Source of the DNA: a bacterium HR33
GTDB lineage: Bacteria > Gemmatimonadota > Gemmatimonadetes > Gemmatimonadales > GWC2-71-9
Direction: 5' to 3'
NCBI GenBank assembly: GCA_002923375.1
Contig: BEIJ01000001.1
Coordinates: 1,485,730 to 1,549,729, forward strand
Length of the DNA: 64,000 nt
Part shown: one piece after another, positions 43,309 to 52,832 of the stretch
How positions within the stretch are numbered: the first letter of the stretch is position 1
How the letters are laid out: every line of letters begins with the position of its first letter
The notes under the pieces: generated by a model
Database searches by the model: none
Told to the model about the DNA's origin: nothing
Seen by the model: the letters and a program-made list of their open reading frames with translations, nothing else
Position numbers and translations under genes: made by a program

Positions 43309-43617
43309 ATGAGCGACACCGCCCGCCACGAACACCAAGGCCACGCCAGTACCGGGACTTATCTGGCGGTAGCCGCCGTGCTGACGATCATCACGCTGGT
43401 AGAGGTGGGGGTCTTCTACGTACCCGCTTTTCAGCCGGTACTGGTCCCCATTCTGCTGGTCCTGTCCGCGGCGAAGTTCGCCCTGGTGGTCATGTTCTAC
43501 ATGCACCTAAAGTTCGACCACCGGTTGTTCACCTTGATCTTCAGCCTTCCCCTGCTGCTCGCCCTGGGCGTAGCTATCGCGCTGTTGTTCCTCTTCGGCG
43601 CTTTCGTTCTGGGCTGA
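43309..43617 (+). CDS. ctaF: Cytochrome c oxidase subunit IV family protein
   Basis: A 102-residue protein with three hydrophobic helices (YLAVAAVLTIITLVEVGVFY, ILLVLSAAKFALVVMFYMHLKF, LIFSLPLLLALGVAIALL). The KFALVVMFYMHLKFD motif is diagnostic of bacterial subunit IV (CtaF/COX4_pro). It aids assembly. It is the last gene of the operon. Confidence 0.9.
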   Translation: MSDTARHEHQGHASTGTYLAVAAVLTIITLVEVGVFYVPAFQPVLVPILLVLSAAKFALVVMFYMHLKFDHRLFTLIFSLPLLLALGVAIALLFLFGAFVLG

Positions 43618-43629
43618 GTCTGCCCGGGC

Positions 43630-44154
43630 TCAAGTTTCCGCCGGCTCGTCCACTCCCTGGTCCATCGGCTCTCCCAAGGGGTGGGCGGCGAGTTCCTCGC
43701 GCAGCTTGGGGTGCATCCGCCACAGGTAGTATCCCATCCCGAAAGCTGCGATGGCGTTTCCGATGGCTACGTTCCACCAAGCCAGAGCTCCCAGCAACGG
43801 CTTCGCGAGAGTGGCGACTATGACGTAAAACCCGAATTCGAAAACCGCGAAGAACACTATAACGATGAACAAGGTGGCCGGAAACAGCTCTACCTCGTAG
43901 GCCAACAGCGCCGCCACCATCCCTACTACCACGAAGGCGATTACGTGAACCATGGTGTAGCCTACAACGGTGGGAAAGGCGATCGTCACCTGGGCGGGAT
44001 CTCGCTGCCCCCAGAACAAGGCGTCTCCTAGCATGGCAGGGGTGAAGAAGGGGCGGCCCGCTATGGTGTCCACGATCAAAAACCACAACGCCACGGCCGC
44101 AGCTCCGATCAGGCCCGCAACAAAACCTTCCCGCACGATTCGCCCAAAATCCAT
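43630..44154 (-). CDS. Four-helix membrane protein of unknown function
   Basis: A 174-residue protein with four long hydrophobic segments (EGFVAGLIGAAAVALWFLIVD, YTMVHVIAFVVVGMVAALL, ATLFIVIVFFAVFEFGFYVIV, AFGMGYYLWRMHPKL) and an acidic tail. It has no family name I recognise. It converges on the oxidase operon, 12 bases between stops. It may serve the oxidase or c-type cytochromes, but nothing in sequence proves it. Confidence 0.7.
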   Translation of the reverse strand: MDFGRIVREGFVAGLIGAAAVALWFLIVDTIAGRPFFTPAMLGDALFWGQRDPAQVTIAFPTVVGYTMVHVIAFVVVGMVAALLAYEVELFPATLFIVIVFFAVFEFGFYVIVATLAKPLLGALAWWNVAIGNAIAAFGMGYYLWRMHPKLREELAAHPLGEPMDQGVDEPAET

Positions 44155-44264
44155 GGTGCGCTCCGAGTGGTGGTCACCCGAATATACGACTTGGCGGCCG
44201 GCGCGCGAGAGGGTGGTTAGTGGCCGGCAGCGTCCCGGGCCCGTGGTCTCGGTATGCGCTCTGG

Positions 44265-44293
44265 TTGCTTCTCCAACCGGGCCACGGTATTAT
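44265..44293 (+). promoter_or_regulatory. Candidate promoter of the three-gene secreted-protein operon
   Basis: TTGCTT (44265-44270), a 17-bp spacer and TATTAT (44288-44293). The -10 is strong and the -35 weak. The rest of the 256-bp divergent gap (44155-44410) holds the structured leader described separately and no further gene I can see. Confidence 0.45.
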
Positions 44294-44340
44294 GCCCTGA
44301 GTCGGACCCTGTGGCGCTGCGGATTCTCGTCACTCGGGCG

Positions 44341-44406
44341 GGCCTCCCTTCGCCGCTACTCCGGCTACCGGCGAAACCGAAAAGAACCAACCCGAAGAGG
44401 GAGGCC
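44341..44406 (+). promoter_or_regulatory. 9-bp ribosome-site-covering leader before the 44411 gene
   Basis: GGCCTCCCT (44341-44349) is a perfect complement of AGGGAGGCC (44398-44406), which contains the AGGGAGG ribosome site 6 bases before the GTG. An inner hairpin TCGCCG/CGGCGA (44350-44355 with 44369-44374) closes the loop. Same architecture as at 33553-33623. Confidence 0.5.
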
Positions 44407-44410
44407 AACC

Positions 44411-45475
44411 GTGCACCCGACCACTGCTTTGCTCACCGCGGCGCTGCTTTTCGCCACCGCAGCTCAGGCCCAAGACTTCGCTGGTACGTACGTGCTACCC
44501 ACGTCTCGCGGGCAAATTACCGTTAACCTAACCGCGGCTCCGGAAGGCAGGTTTCGGGGCACGCTGGTCGGGGATGATGGTCTGACCTTCCAGTTGGAAG
44601 CTCGGGTCAAGGGAGAGCGGCTGATCGGCCACCTCAGCATCGAGAACAGCCGCCGGGCGGTCGTGGAAGCATCTCTCCAAGGAGACGAGCTTTACCTCAC
44701 GCTGGTTCCTCTGGCAGCCGACCAACAGCCGAACCGGGCCGCGGCACAGCAAATCGTCTTTCAGAAGCAAGCCCCCGCTCAGCCCCCGACCGGGGCAGCG
44801 GCTCTGGACGGCACTTTTCGAGGCGACATCGCCGGAACACCCTCGACCGCGGTTCTGTCGCAGCAGGGGAGCAACCTCAGTGGGGAAATCGATGCCGGTG
44901 GCTACCGGTACCTTCTCCAAGGCACGGTCGCAGGTAACCGAGCTACGGGCACCATGAGCGACCCCCAGACCGGGGGCAGCGCCCAGTTCGAGGCCGCTCT
45001 CCGAGGCGAGGAGCTGAGTTTCACCATCCGTGATCCGTCAGCGCAGCAGATCGAGCTGGTCTTCAGGCGGGGAGGCCAAGGGCCGTCTTCAGCGGGAGGG
45101 CCCGCCGCGAGCCCTGACGAGTTCGAAAGGGATCCGGCGCTCGTCGGCGTGTGGAGCAGTCAGGATGTGATGACCAGCGGCGATGCCTCGCTCGCAGTCG
45201 AAAACGTTCTGCTGGTAAACGCGGACGGCACTTTCTCCTACGGCAGCGGGCGGGCGGCAGCCGGCGGTGCCAATCCCTGGGGATCCTGGGGAATCGAGGG
45301 TGGTCCCGGTGGCGGAGAGGTGAGAGGGAAGTGGCGCACGGCCAACAGGCACATCTACGTGTTGCTGGAACAGGTCGGCCAATGGGTGCTGATGGCGCGC
45401 TACTATATCGAAGGGAACAAGATGCTGTTGTATTTCTCGGACGGTTCCCGGGAGCTCTGGTACCGGCAGCGCTAG
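44411..45475 (+). CDS. Secreted protein with duplicated beta domain and C-terminal lipocalin-like region
   Basis: A 354-residue protein starting at GTG with a ribosome site AGGGAGG and signal peptide (TTALLTAALLFATAAQAQ). Two related beta-rich units follow (residues about 20-115 and 125-215), each with GxFxG, a hydrophobic strand pair, then LxGxExx(L/F)T. The last third (LVGVWSSQDV, NADGTFSYGSG, GKWRTANRHIYVLL, YYIEGNKMLLYFSDG) resembles a lipocalin-like or META-type barrel. No known enzyme motif. It is first in a three-gene unit of secreted proteins of unknown role. Confidence 0.6.
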   Translation: MHPTTALLTAALLFATAAQAQDFAGTYVLPTSRGQITVNLTAAPEGRFRGTLVGDDGLTFQLEARVKGERLIGHLSIENSRRAVVEASLQGDELYLTLVPLAADQQPNRAAAQQIVFQKQAPAQPPTGAAALDGTFRGDIAGTPSTAVLSQQGSNLSGEIDAGGYRYLLQGTVAGNRATGTMSDPQTGGSAQFEAALRGEELSFTIRDPSAQQIELVFRRGGQGPSSAGGPAASPDEFERDPALVGVWSSQDVMTSGDASLAVENVLLVNADGTFSYGSGRAAAGGANPWGSWGIEGGPGGGEVRGKWRTANRHIYVLLEQVGQWVLMARYYIEGNKMLLYFSDGSRELWYRQR

Positions 45476-45485
45476 CAGATCGCTG

Positions 45486-46916
45486 ATGGCTCCCCTTTGG
45501 CCCCTTGCCGCGTCGCTTGTTTGGGCTTCGGGCCCGGCCGGACCCGCCGCTGCGCACGCCGGGTGCCCCCCGCCGCTCGACCTGGTAGAGAGCCGGCTGT
45601 CGGCCGCCGGTGCACCGCAGGATCTGCAGGCCTGGTGGCGAGCGGTTTCCGACGGAAGCCGGCTGATCCTCGAGTCCACCGACAGCGAGAGCGGACTGCA
45701 GGCCCTGCTGGTCGTGTGTATGGAGGACCCGTCGGAGCATCGGGCCGAAGGAAACGAGCAGTGGTTGCTAGTGGTAAGGCGTGAGGGCGACAGCCTGCAG
45801 TTGGTCAGCTCCACTAGGATAGGCTGGTTTTACTGCTGCGGCGGTAGTTGGCTGCACCAGCCTACCATTGCATGGATGGACGCTGACCAAGACGGAGCGA
45901 AGGAAGTGTTATTGAGCGGGCGTTACGAGCGCGGCAGCGACATGTATCAGCTAGAAGGAGAGATCGATCTATATGTCTTCGCTTCCGGCGCAAGCGGAGC
46001 GCCAAGCGAAAGAGGATGCTGGTACCCCCCTCCCGGGATGGGGCTGGGCGACGGCACCGTTCCGGTGTTGAGAAACGCGACCTACCGCTATTTCGGAATC
46101 CCTCGGCTAGACTTGGCCCCGGTGAATCTGGTCCGCTCCAAACTGACCGCCGCGGGCAAGAACCTCATGCGGTGGGAGCAGAGTTGGCGGGTACCTTCGG
46201 ACCCCGCCGAGATCGACCGCTGGTATGAAAGCGGCTCCCTGGATGATCTGACCAAGTTCGAGGACAAGCGCAGAGTGCAGCTGATCTGGCACGACCCTCA
46301 TCGGCAGCGGCTTGCCATCGCCTGTCCTTCCTGGTCCCACAGCGTAGAGATCGTCCGAAACGGAGCTACCCGTCTGACGGTAAGACAGCAGGGCTGGGAC
46401 GTCTGGGCTTTAGAGTTCGACGATCCCGTAGTCAGCGTCCAGCGCAATGCTACCCGCCCCCTGGCGGTGGTCTTCACCTCTGCCAAGCCGCCAGCTTCCG
46501 GGGATGCGGGCGCCGCTCGGGTGGGCACGGCTCACCTGGTCAACCTATGGTCTGGAGAAGAGATCTGGATTCCTGCAACCGGTGCGGCACCGCGGGAGCG
46601 ATGGTCCGCGGTATGGTCGCCCGAGGGGGACTACTTGCTCGTTCCTCGAGGAGATACCGGAGGGTTTCTTTTGTTCGATAGCGATCAGCTTCTGGACAAG
46701 TACGGACTGCTCAAGGTCGACTGGTACGCGAACTACCTCGACCGCCTCTCGCCGGAGTCGATTCCCAACGCTCCTCCCGGGTCGGAGCTGTACTGCGGTG
46801 TTTGGCGCGGAGAGGCTCTGGTGGAATGTGCTCTGCGGTTCGGCGATCGGGAGTGGACCTACCGCTACGACGTAAGGAGGCGGCGGTGGGATGGCCCTGG
46901 GGCAGGAAATCTATGA
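45486..46916 (+). CDS. Secreted protein with FG-GAP-like and propeller-like motifs, unknown function
   Basis: A 476-residue protein, 10 bases after the preceding gene, with a signal peptide (PLAASLVWASGPAGPAAAHA) and a Cys just after it. An acidic loop DADQDGAKEVLLSG resembles the calcium-binding FG-GAP/VCBS repeats. Later segments (RWSAVWSPEGDYLLVPRGDTGGFLLFDSD) have WD40-type propeller sense. Probably an extracellular or periplasmic beta-propeller. No catalytic residues seen. Confidence 0.6.
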   Translation: MAPLWPLAASLVWASGPAGPAAAHAGCPPPLDLVESRLSAAGAPQDLQAWWRAVSDGSRLILESTDSESGLQALLVVCMEDPSEHRAEGNEQWLLVVRREGDSLQLVSSTRIGWFYCCGGSWLHQPTIAWMDADQDGAKEVLLSGRYERGSDMYQLEGEIDLYVFASGASGAPSERGCWYPPPGMGLGDGTVPVLRNATYRYFGIPRLDLAPVNLVRSKLTAAGKNLMRWEQSWRVPSDPAEIDRWYESGSLDDLTKFEDKRRVQLIWHDPHRQRLAIACPSWSHSVEIVRNGATRLTVRQQGWDVWALEFDDPVVSVQRNATRPLAVVFTSAKPPASGDAGAARVGTAHLVNLWSGEEIWIPATGAAPRERWSAVWSPEGDYLLVPRGDTGGFLLFDSDQLLDKYGLLKVDWYANYLDRLSPESIPNAPPGSELYCGVWRGEALVECALRFGDREWTYRYDVRRRRWDGPGAGNL

Positions 46917-46941
46917 CGAACCGGAATTACGAGGAGGGCAA

Positions 46942-47595
46942 ATGAAAATCCTGGTCGCACTGTCTCTAGTCTTGGTGCCGCTCTATTTCCATGCCGGTAG
47001 CGGCGGGGACGAGTTGGCTTCGAGGTTGAAACAAGCCTCCAGTACGGTCTTCGAGCTTCACATCGGGGAGCGGGTATTCGAAATCGGCCTCGACCAGCCT
47101 GCGAGGGTGGTGACGCCCGGAGGGGAAACGATCGAAGTGGTGTTGCGGAGGAAAGCGGTGCTTCATTATTCCGGCGCGGGAGTTCGGTTCGACTACCCTT
47201 CCCAACTGGAAGTGGGCACCGAGACCGAGGATGGTGTAACCACCATCACCTTGGAGGGGACTAGTTCGCCCTTCGTGCTGGTCCAGGTGTATCCCGCCTC
47301 CTCCACCACGCCGGCGGCGGTGCTGAACAGCCTGCTGGAGGCTTTTGCCGCCGAGTACGCCAGCAAACAGGCGCGCGCGCTTCCAGGCAGCGGCCAGCCG
47401 GTGAGCCGAACGATAGGGGGAACTCGGCTTGAAGGACGCGGCCTGCGGCACGACTTTCTCGGCCAGGAGATCGTGACGGAGATCTACTCCTTGGCTAAGG
47501 ACGGGGCGGTGGTCGCGATGGTGTTTCAACACGACGCGGCGGAGCGCGAGCTGGCGGAAGGATACTTCCAAGTGATCGCTCGCAATTTCAGATAA
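46942..47595 (+). CDS. Small secreted protein, PsbP/DUF1795-like style, unknown function
   Basis: A 217-residue protein. The ATG at 46942 follows GAGGAGG and opens a short signal peptide (MKILVALSLVLVPLYFHAGS). The second half (VRFDYPSQLEVGTETEDGVTTITL, VQVYPAS, EIYSLAKDGAVVAMVFQHD, YFQVIARNF) follows the pattern of PsbP-like/DUF1795 domains, which bind or screen small surfaces. Last gene of the unit, ending at a strong terminator. Confidence 0.6.
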   Translation: MKILVALSLVLVPLYFHAGSGGDELASRLKQASSTVFELHIGERVFEIGLDQPARVVTPGGETIEVVLRRKAVLHYSGAGVRFDYPSQLEVGTETEDGVTTITLEGTSSPFVLVQVYPASSTTPAAVLNSLLEAFAAEYASKQARALPGSGQPVSRTIGGTRLEGRGLRHDFLGQEIVTEIYSLAKDGAVVAMVFQHDAAERELAEGYFQVIARNFR

Positions 47596-47610
47596 AGCCG
47601 ACGAGGACAA

Positions 47611-47635
47611 AAGCGGCGCCGTTTCGGCGCCGCTT
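47611..47635. terminator. Bidirectional intrinsic terminator
   Basis: AAGCGGCGCCG, loop TTT, CGGCGCCGCTT: a perfect 11-bp stem between the convergent stops of the 46942 gene and htrA. No long T-run follows on either strand, but the stem is very stable. Confidence 0.7.
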
Positions 47636-47645
47636 GATAACACTC

Positions 47646-49196
47646 TTATTGTCCTCCGGCCCTGAGCCTGACAACCCCGAAGGAATCGACCTGCGGGCGA
47701 TACACCCGCAAGGACACCACGTCTCCCGGTTTGACGTTCTTGAGGGCGGCCTCCAGGTCCGCCATGGTGCGCACCCGCTGGCCGTTTACATGGGTGATTA
47801 TCTGCTGGGGGCCGATCGCCTTGTCCGCGGCCGGGCCGTCGGGATCGACGCCCGTTACCAAAAGCCCGATCTGCTCGTCGGACAAACCCTCCCGGGCGGC
47901 GACCTCGCGAGGCAAGGGTTCCAGCGAGAGGCCCAGCTTTGCCTCGTAGGGAGGACGGTTGTCCCTTCCCTCGCCTCCCGCTGCGGCGACGGCGGACTGA
48001 TCTTCTTCCCGAGCGACTAGCCGCACCGTGAACGTCCTCCGCTCACCTCCCTTGCGAACCACGGTCACCCGTACCCGATCTCCCGGACGCTTGAAGCCCA
48101 CCAGCTGCTGCAGCTGAGCCACGTATTCGATCGGCTGGCCGTCCACTTCCACGATCACATCACCGGGCTGAATCCCTGCCTCCTTGGCGGGGCTGTTGGG
48201 GATGGAGAAGTCTTCCACCACCACACCGCGTATGGAGTCCATTCCCACATAGGCTGCATCCTCAGGCTCCACCGCCCGGATGGCGATCCCCAAGATGGCC
48301 CGGGTGACTTTTCCGTGGGCAATCAGTTGCTCCGCCACGGTCCGAGCCAGGTTGATGGGCACCGCAAACCCGTAGCCCTGGAAGAAACCGGTAGGGCTCG
48401 CTATAGCCGAGTTGATGCCCACCACCTGGCCGTGCACGTTCACCAGAGGACCTCCGGAATTGCCCGGATTGATGGCCGCGTCGGTCTGGATGAAGTCGTG
48501 GATGCGATAGCTCCGGTCCGGCTGCTCCAGGCCTCTCAAAAGCCGGCCCTTGGCGCTGACTATCCCGGCGGTCACCGTAAAGGAGAAGTCCTCTCCCAGC
48601 GGGTTCCCAATGGCCAGCACCCACTCCCCGATCCGCAATTCGTCCGAATTGCCGAATGTGACCGCGTGCAGTCCGGTGGCGTCGATCTTGATTACCGCCA
48701 CGTCGGTATCCGGATCCCGGCCCACGACGGTGGCGGTGAATTCTCTCCGGTCGAGGAGTTTCACCCGCAACCGGTCCGCGCCTTCGACCACGTGATTGTT
48801 GGTAAGGATGTAACCGTCTTCGGAGATGATGAATCCGCTGCCTTGCCCGCGACGGATTCGCGGTTCTTGGTCTTCGGGGAATCGGAAGAACTCGTCGAAC
48901 GGCGGAGGCAACTGGGGCCTCAGTTGCCGCCCGCGCGGTTCGCTGCGGCGCTCCGCCTGGATGAACACGACTGCCGGGCGGACCGCTTCTGCCACCTGCG
49001 CAAAGGCGTCCCCCAGCGCTATGGCAGCTTCCGAAGCGTGAACCGGCGGGCGTTCACCTACGTGCAAAGCCACCGGGCGCTGCTGCGCGGCAGACGCTCG
49101 CGGGAAATCCACCGCCTGCGCAAAGACCAGCGCCAACACCACCGCCAAAGCCACGAGCACGCCGAACTTCATCCACTCTCTGGTTCTATCAGCCAT
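47646..49196 (-). CDS. degP: HtrA/Deg-type periplasmic serine protease with two PDZ domains
   Basis: A protein of about 516 residues. The ATG at 49196 follows GGAGTGG; an N-terminal hydrophobic helix (VLVALAVVLALVFAQAV) serves as signal or anchor. The trypsin-like domain has the triad His in TNNHVVEG, Asp in DPDTDVAVIKI and Ser in NPGNSGGPLV. Two PDZ domains follow (GIRPGDVIVEVDG-type: AGIQPGDVIVEVDGQ; AADKAIGPQQIITHVNG). It degrades or refolds misfolded envelope proteins. It is next to dnaK, both quality-control genes, but each has its own terminator. Confidence 0.95.
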   Translation of the reverse strand: MADRTREWMKFGVLVALAVVLALVFAQAVDFPRASAAQQRPVALHVGERPPVHASEAAIALGDAFAQVAEAVRPAVVFIQAERRSEPRGRQLRPQLPPPFDEFFRFPEDQEPRIRRGQGSGFIISEDGYILTNNHVVEGADRLRVKLLDRREFTATVVGRDPDTDVAVIKIDATGLHAVTFGNSDELRIGEWVLAIGNPLGEDFSFTVTAGIVSAKGRLLRGLEQPDRSYRIHDFIQTDAAINPGNSGGPLVNVHGQVVGINSAIASPTGFFQGYGFAVPINLARTVAEQLIAHGKVTRAILGIAIRAVEPEDAAYVGMDSIRGVVVEDFSIPNSPAKEAGIQPGDVIVEVDGQPIEYVAQLQQLVGFKRPGDRVRVTVVRKGGERRTFTVRLVAREEDQSAVAAAGGEGRDNRPPYEAKLGLSLEPLPREVAAREGLSDEQIGLLVTGVDPDGPAADKAIGPQQIITHVNGQRVRTMADLEAALKNVKPGDVVSLRVYRPQVDSFGVVRLRAGGQ

Positions 49197-49285
49197 CGTA
49201 CCACTCCGACGCAAGACCGTGTCCCGGGTTCGTTCTACCTACGGATGCCTGCAAAGTAGCCCTGAACTTCCCTTCCGGTAGAGCC

Positions 49286-49309
49286 GGGGCCGGAGCGCGC
49301 TCCGGCCCC
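49286..49309 (-). terminator. Hairpin terminator after dnaK
   Basis: GGGGCCGGAGCG with its perfect complement: a 24-bp palindrome 26 bases past the dnaK stop. No T-run follows, so it could also stop transcription with Rho or protect mRNA ends. Confidence 0.55.
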
Positions 49310-49335
49310 TATCTATGATACACGGGCGGTCGAAA

Positions 49336-51243
49336 TCAGGACTTGTTCTCGTCCACGATCTCGTAATCCGCCTCGACTACGTCCTCCTTGCCGGAACCTT
49401 TGCCCGAGTCGCCGCCCGGCGCTGTGCCGGCGGGCTCGGCCTTGCCCGCTTGATAGAGCGACGCCCCCGCGGCGGAATAGGCCTGGGACAGCTCCTCGAG
49501 AGCTTTGGAGATCTCGCCCGCAGCACCGGAGCGCAGGGCCTGCTTGGCCTGCTCCAGCGCCGCATTCAGCCGCTCCTTGTGAGAAGCCTCCAGGCGATCG
49601 ATCCAGTCCTTGCTCTCTTTCTCCACCTGATACACCAGAGCATCCAGCCGGTTGCGGCGCTCTACCTCCTCGCGCCTCCTCCGGTCTTCGGCGGCGTGCT
49701 CCTCGGCCTCCTTGACCATCCGCTCGATGTCCTTCTCAGATAGGCCACTGGAGGCCTCGATCCGGATCTTCTGCTCCTTGCCCGTGGCCTTGTCCTTGGC
49801 CGAAACGTGCAGGATTCCATTGGCATCGATATCGAAGGTCACCTCGATCTGGGGCACGCCCCGCGGAGCCGGCGGGATCCCCGTCAACTGGAACCGGCCG
49901 ATGGTCCGGTTGTCGATCGCCATCTGCCGCTCACCCTGCAACACGTGAATCTCCACCGTCGTCTGGTTGTCCTCCGCAGTGGAGAAGATCTCGGACTTGC
50001 GGGTGGGAATCGTGGTGTTGCGCGGGATGAGCACCGTGGTGACCCCGCCCAGCGTCTCGATCCCAAGGGACAACGGCGTCACGTCGAGCAGGAGAACGTC
50101 CTTCACCTCTCCCGCCAGCACGCCGCCCTGAATCGCAGCGCCTATGGCCACGACCTCGTCCGGATTGACGCCTTTGTGCGGTTCCTTGCCGAAGAAGTCG
50201 CGCACCACTTGCTGAATCTTGGGCATCCGGGTCTGGCCGCCTACCAAGATCACTTCGTCGATATCGCTGGGCTTCAAACCCGCATCTCTGAGAGCCTGCT
50301 CCATCGGCGGGATGGTGCGCTGGATGAGATCGTCCACCAACTGCTCCAGCTTCGCCCGGGTCAGCGTGTAGTTCAAATGCTTGGGACCGGACTGGTCCGC
50401 CGTGATGAACGGCAGGTTGATCTCGGTCTGCATTACCGTGGACAACTCCATCTTGGCTTTTTCCGCCGCCTCCTTGAGCCGCTGCAACGCCATGGGATCC
50501 TTGGAGAGGTCGATCCCCTGGTCGCGCTTGAACTCGGCGATCAGCCACTCGATGATCCGGGCGTCGAAATCGTCGCCGCCGAGATGGGTGTCACCGTTGG
50601 TGCTCTTGACTTCGAACACGCCCTCGGCCAGCTCCAGGATGGAAATGTCGTAAGTACCGCCGCCGAGGTCGAAGACGGCGATCCTCTCTTCTTTCTTCTT
50701 GTCCAGCCCGTACGCCAAAGACGCGGCCGTAGGCTCGTTGATGATCCTCAGCACCTCCAGCCCCGCAATCCGGCCCGCGTCCTTGGTCGCCTGCCGCTGG
50801 GCATCGTTGAAGTAGGCCGGAACCGTGATCACCGCCTTCTCCACCTTGTGGCCCAGATAGTCCTCGGCCGTTTGCTTCATCTTCTGCAAGATCATGGCCG
50901 AGATCTCGGGCGGAGTGTAAACCTTGCCCATTACCTCCACACAGGCGAGGTCGTTGGGTCCCGGCACCACCTTGTACGGCACCCGCTTGATCTCCTCGGC
51001 GACCTCGCTCATTCGCCGGCCCATGAACCGTTTGATGGAAAAGATGGTGTTCTTCGGGTTGGTGACCGCCTGGCGCTTGGCCACTTGGCCGACCAACCGT
51101 TCTCCGTCCTTGGTGAAGGCGACCACCGAAGGAGTGGTCCTGCCGCCTTCGGAGTTGGGAATGACTACCGGATCGCCCCCCTCCATCACCGCCACCACGG
51201 AGTTAGTAGTACCCAAGTCGATCCCGATAACCTTTTGAGCCAT
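49336..51243 (-). CDS. dnaK: Chaperone DnaK (Hsp70)
   Basis: A 635-residue Hsp70. ATPase signatures [27 protein letters not shown] and [12 protein letters not shown] are intact. The substrate domain [15 protein letters not shown] and a helical lid follow, ending in the usual acidic tail [16 protein letters not shown] lies 10 bases before the ATG at 51243. grpE and dnaJ are not adjacent, so the operon is atypical. I see no clear CIRCE or sigma-32 box in the 144-bp upstream gap. Confidence 0.97.
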   Translation of the reverse strand: MAQKVIGIDLGTTNSVVAVMEGGDPVVIPNSEGGRTTPSVVAFTKDGERLVGQVAKRQAVTNPKNTIFSIKRFMGRRMSEVAEEIKRVPYKVVPGPNDLACVEVMGKVYTPPEISAMILQKMKQTAEDYLGHKVEKAVITVPAYFNDAQRQATKDAGRIAGLEVLRIINEPTAASLAYGLDKKKEERIAVFDLGGGTYDISILELAEGVFEVKSTNGDTHLGGDDFDARIIEWLIAEFKRDQGIDLSKDPMALQRLKEAAEKAKMELSTVMQTEINLPFITADQSGPKHLNYTLTRAKLEQLVDDLIQRTIPPMEQALRDAGLKPSDIDEVILVGGQTRMPKIQQVVRDFFGKEPHKGVNPDEVVAIGAAIQGGVLAGEVKDVLLLDVTPLSLGIETLGGVTTVLIPRNTTIPTRKSEIFSTAEDNQTTVEIHVLQGERQMAIDNRTIGRFQLTGIPPAPRGVPQIEVTFDIDANGILHVSAKDKATGKEQKIRIEASSGLSEKDIERMVKEAEEHAAEDRRRREEVERRNRLDALVYQVEKESKDWIDRLEASHKERLNAALEQAKQALRSGAAGEISKALEELSQAYSAAGASLYQAGKAEPAGTAPGGDSGKGSGKEDVVEADYEIVDENKS

Positions 51244-51387
51244 GCTGACACTCCTCCGCCCGTTAGGTTTAGATGTATGCTCCGACGACGAGGTCGCAAT
51301 GCAAGCTGCGTACCAGCCTTAGATGCCAAAATGGCAGCCGCCCTAGCTCTTTGTTGCGCTTGAAGTTGCGCGCGGGTACATTGCAGC

Positions 51388-52152
51388 ATGTTTCCTTACA
51401 AAGACGAGAATCCCACGGTACTTACGCCCTTCGTCACCGTAGGGATCATAGTCTTTACCACCGCTGTCTGGATCCTGGGACAAGGCGCCGGAACCTACCC
51501 CACGCTGGCGGAGTCGGTCTGTAGACTGGGGGTGGTGCCGGCCGAGCTTACTGGCCGGCTGAGGGAGACGGTGGCCCTGCCCTTGGGGCCCGGGCTTTCC
51601 TGCGAGGTGGGGCCCAATCCGGCGTGGTACACACTAGTTACCTCGGTCTTTGCCCATGGCGGCTGGTTTCATCTGATCGGGAACATGTGGTTCCTCTGGG
51701 TCTTCGGGAACAACGTGGAGGACTCCATGGGGCATACCCGGTTCTTGATCTTCTACCTTTTGACCGGCGTGCTGGCTGCCCTGGCGCAGGTAATGGTCCA
51801 GCCGGGCTCCACGGTGCCGATGGTGGGGGCTTCGGGTGCTATCAGCGGGGTCATGGGGGGATACTTGGTTCTCTACCCGTTTGTTCGGATTCACATGTTG
51901 GTCTTTTTCGGTTTCTTGGTGACTACGATAACGGTCCCCGCTTATTTGATGCTTCTCTACTGGGCTCTGATCCAGTTCCTTTCGAGTTTGTGGTCGCTGG
52001 GATTGGGGCAGGAGGGGGGTGTAGCTTTCATGGCGCACTTCGGAGGGTTTGTCGCGGGTGCGGCTTTGATCAAGCTGTTCGCCAAGCCGGAGCTGGTGGC
52101 GCGCCACCGCTACGGGAGGTGGGTGCGGAGGCGGTACTACGGTCCCTGGTGA
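51388..52152 (+). CDS. Rhomboid family intramembrane serine protease
   Basis: A 254-residue protein with about six membrane helices. The catalytic Ser is in GASGAISGVMGG, the His in FMAHFGGFVAG; the HGGWFHLIGNMWFLWVFG segment holds the conserved N-terminal His/Asn. It cuts transmembrane helices near the outer surface of the inner membrane. It is divergent from dnaK and overlaps the phoU stop by 16 bases at its end. Confidence 0.93.
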   Translation: MFPYKDENPTVLTPFVTVGIIVFTTAVWILGQGAGTYPTLAESVCRLGVVPAELTGRLRETVALPLGPGLSCEVGPNPAWYTLVTSVFAHGGWFHLIGNMWFLWVFGNNVEDSMGHTRFLIFYLLTGVLAALAQVMVQPGSTVPMVGASGAISGVMGGYLVLYPFVRIHMLVFFGFLVTTITVPAYLMLLYWALIQFLSSLWSLGLGQEGGVAFMAHFGGFVAGAALIKLFAKPELVARHRYGRWVRRRYYGPW

Positions 52153-52832
52153 CCGGGTTGCCTTTCTTCGATGTGGTGCTTGATGGTCTTTCCTTCTACC
52201 AAGAATACCACGTCTTCGGCGATGTTGGTTGCCAGATCGGCCACCCGTTCCAGGTTGCGGCTTACCAGGAAGAGTTCCATGGCGGCCCCAATAGTCCTGG
52301 GATCTTCCGCCATGTGAGTGATCAAGATTCGGAACAGGGATCGGTGGAGGGCGTCCACCTGGTCGTCCCGGGCGCAGACGGCCCGGCCCGCTTGAGAGTC
52401 TCCTTTCACGAAGCTTTCCAGGGCGGCCGCTAGCATCTCGCGGGCCACCCGGGCCATTTCAAGGAGCTCCGGTTCCGGGGTGATGACGCGGTGCTCGAGC
52501 AGCCGCTGGGCGCTTTGGGCGATGTTCACGGCGTGATCTCCCACCCGTTCCAAGTCGTTGGAGATCTTGAGCGCGGCCAGAAGCAACCGGAGATCCCGCG
52601 CCATCGGCTGGTGGAGAGCCAGCAGGCTGGTTACGGAGTCTTCGATCTCGATCTCCAGCGAGTCGATCTCGCGGTCCTCTTCTATTACCCGCTGGGCCTT
52701 ATCCCGGTCGCGCTCGAGCAGTGCTTGCACGGCGCGTCCCAAGGCGTCTTCGGCCCTGCTCGACATGTCGAGGAGGTGCTCTTTGAGCCTGCCGAGTTCT
52801 TCGTGAAAGTGTCGTTTGGGTTCAGGGCTCAT
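52137..52832 (-). CDS. phoU: Phosphate regulon modulator PhoU
   Basis: A 231-residue all-helical protein with two PhoU three-helix bundles and metal-binding motifs ([59 protein letters not shown]). It signals between the Pst transporter and PhoR and represses the Pho regulon in phosphate excess. The ATG at 52832 overlaps the pstB stop as ATGA. A longer frame upstream is only a shadow inside pstB. Confidence 0.95.
   Translation of the reverse strand: MSPEPKRHFHEELGRLKEHLLDMSSRAEDALGRAVQALLERDRDKAQRVIEEDREIDSLEIEIEDSVTSLLALHQPMARDLRLLLAALKISNDLERVGDHAVNIAQSAQRLLEHRVITPEPELLEMARVAREMLAAALESFVKGDSQAGRAVCARDDQVDALHRSLFRILITHMAEDPRTIGAAMELFLVSRNLERVADLATNIAEDVVFLVEGKTIKHHIEERQPGHQGP

Noticed and set aside
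49807..51363. Long plus-strand frame opposite dnaK (518 residues)
   Set aside because: A known artefact of GC-rich dnaK codon usage; low-complexity His/Arg/Leu composition, no ribosome site.
51244..51387. Heat-shock (CIRCE or sigma-32) site upstream of dnaK
   Set aside because: I saw a CTTGAA-like hexamer on the plus strand only, with no matching -10 for dnaK, so no site is claimed.
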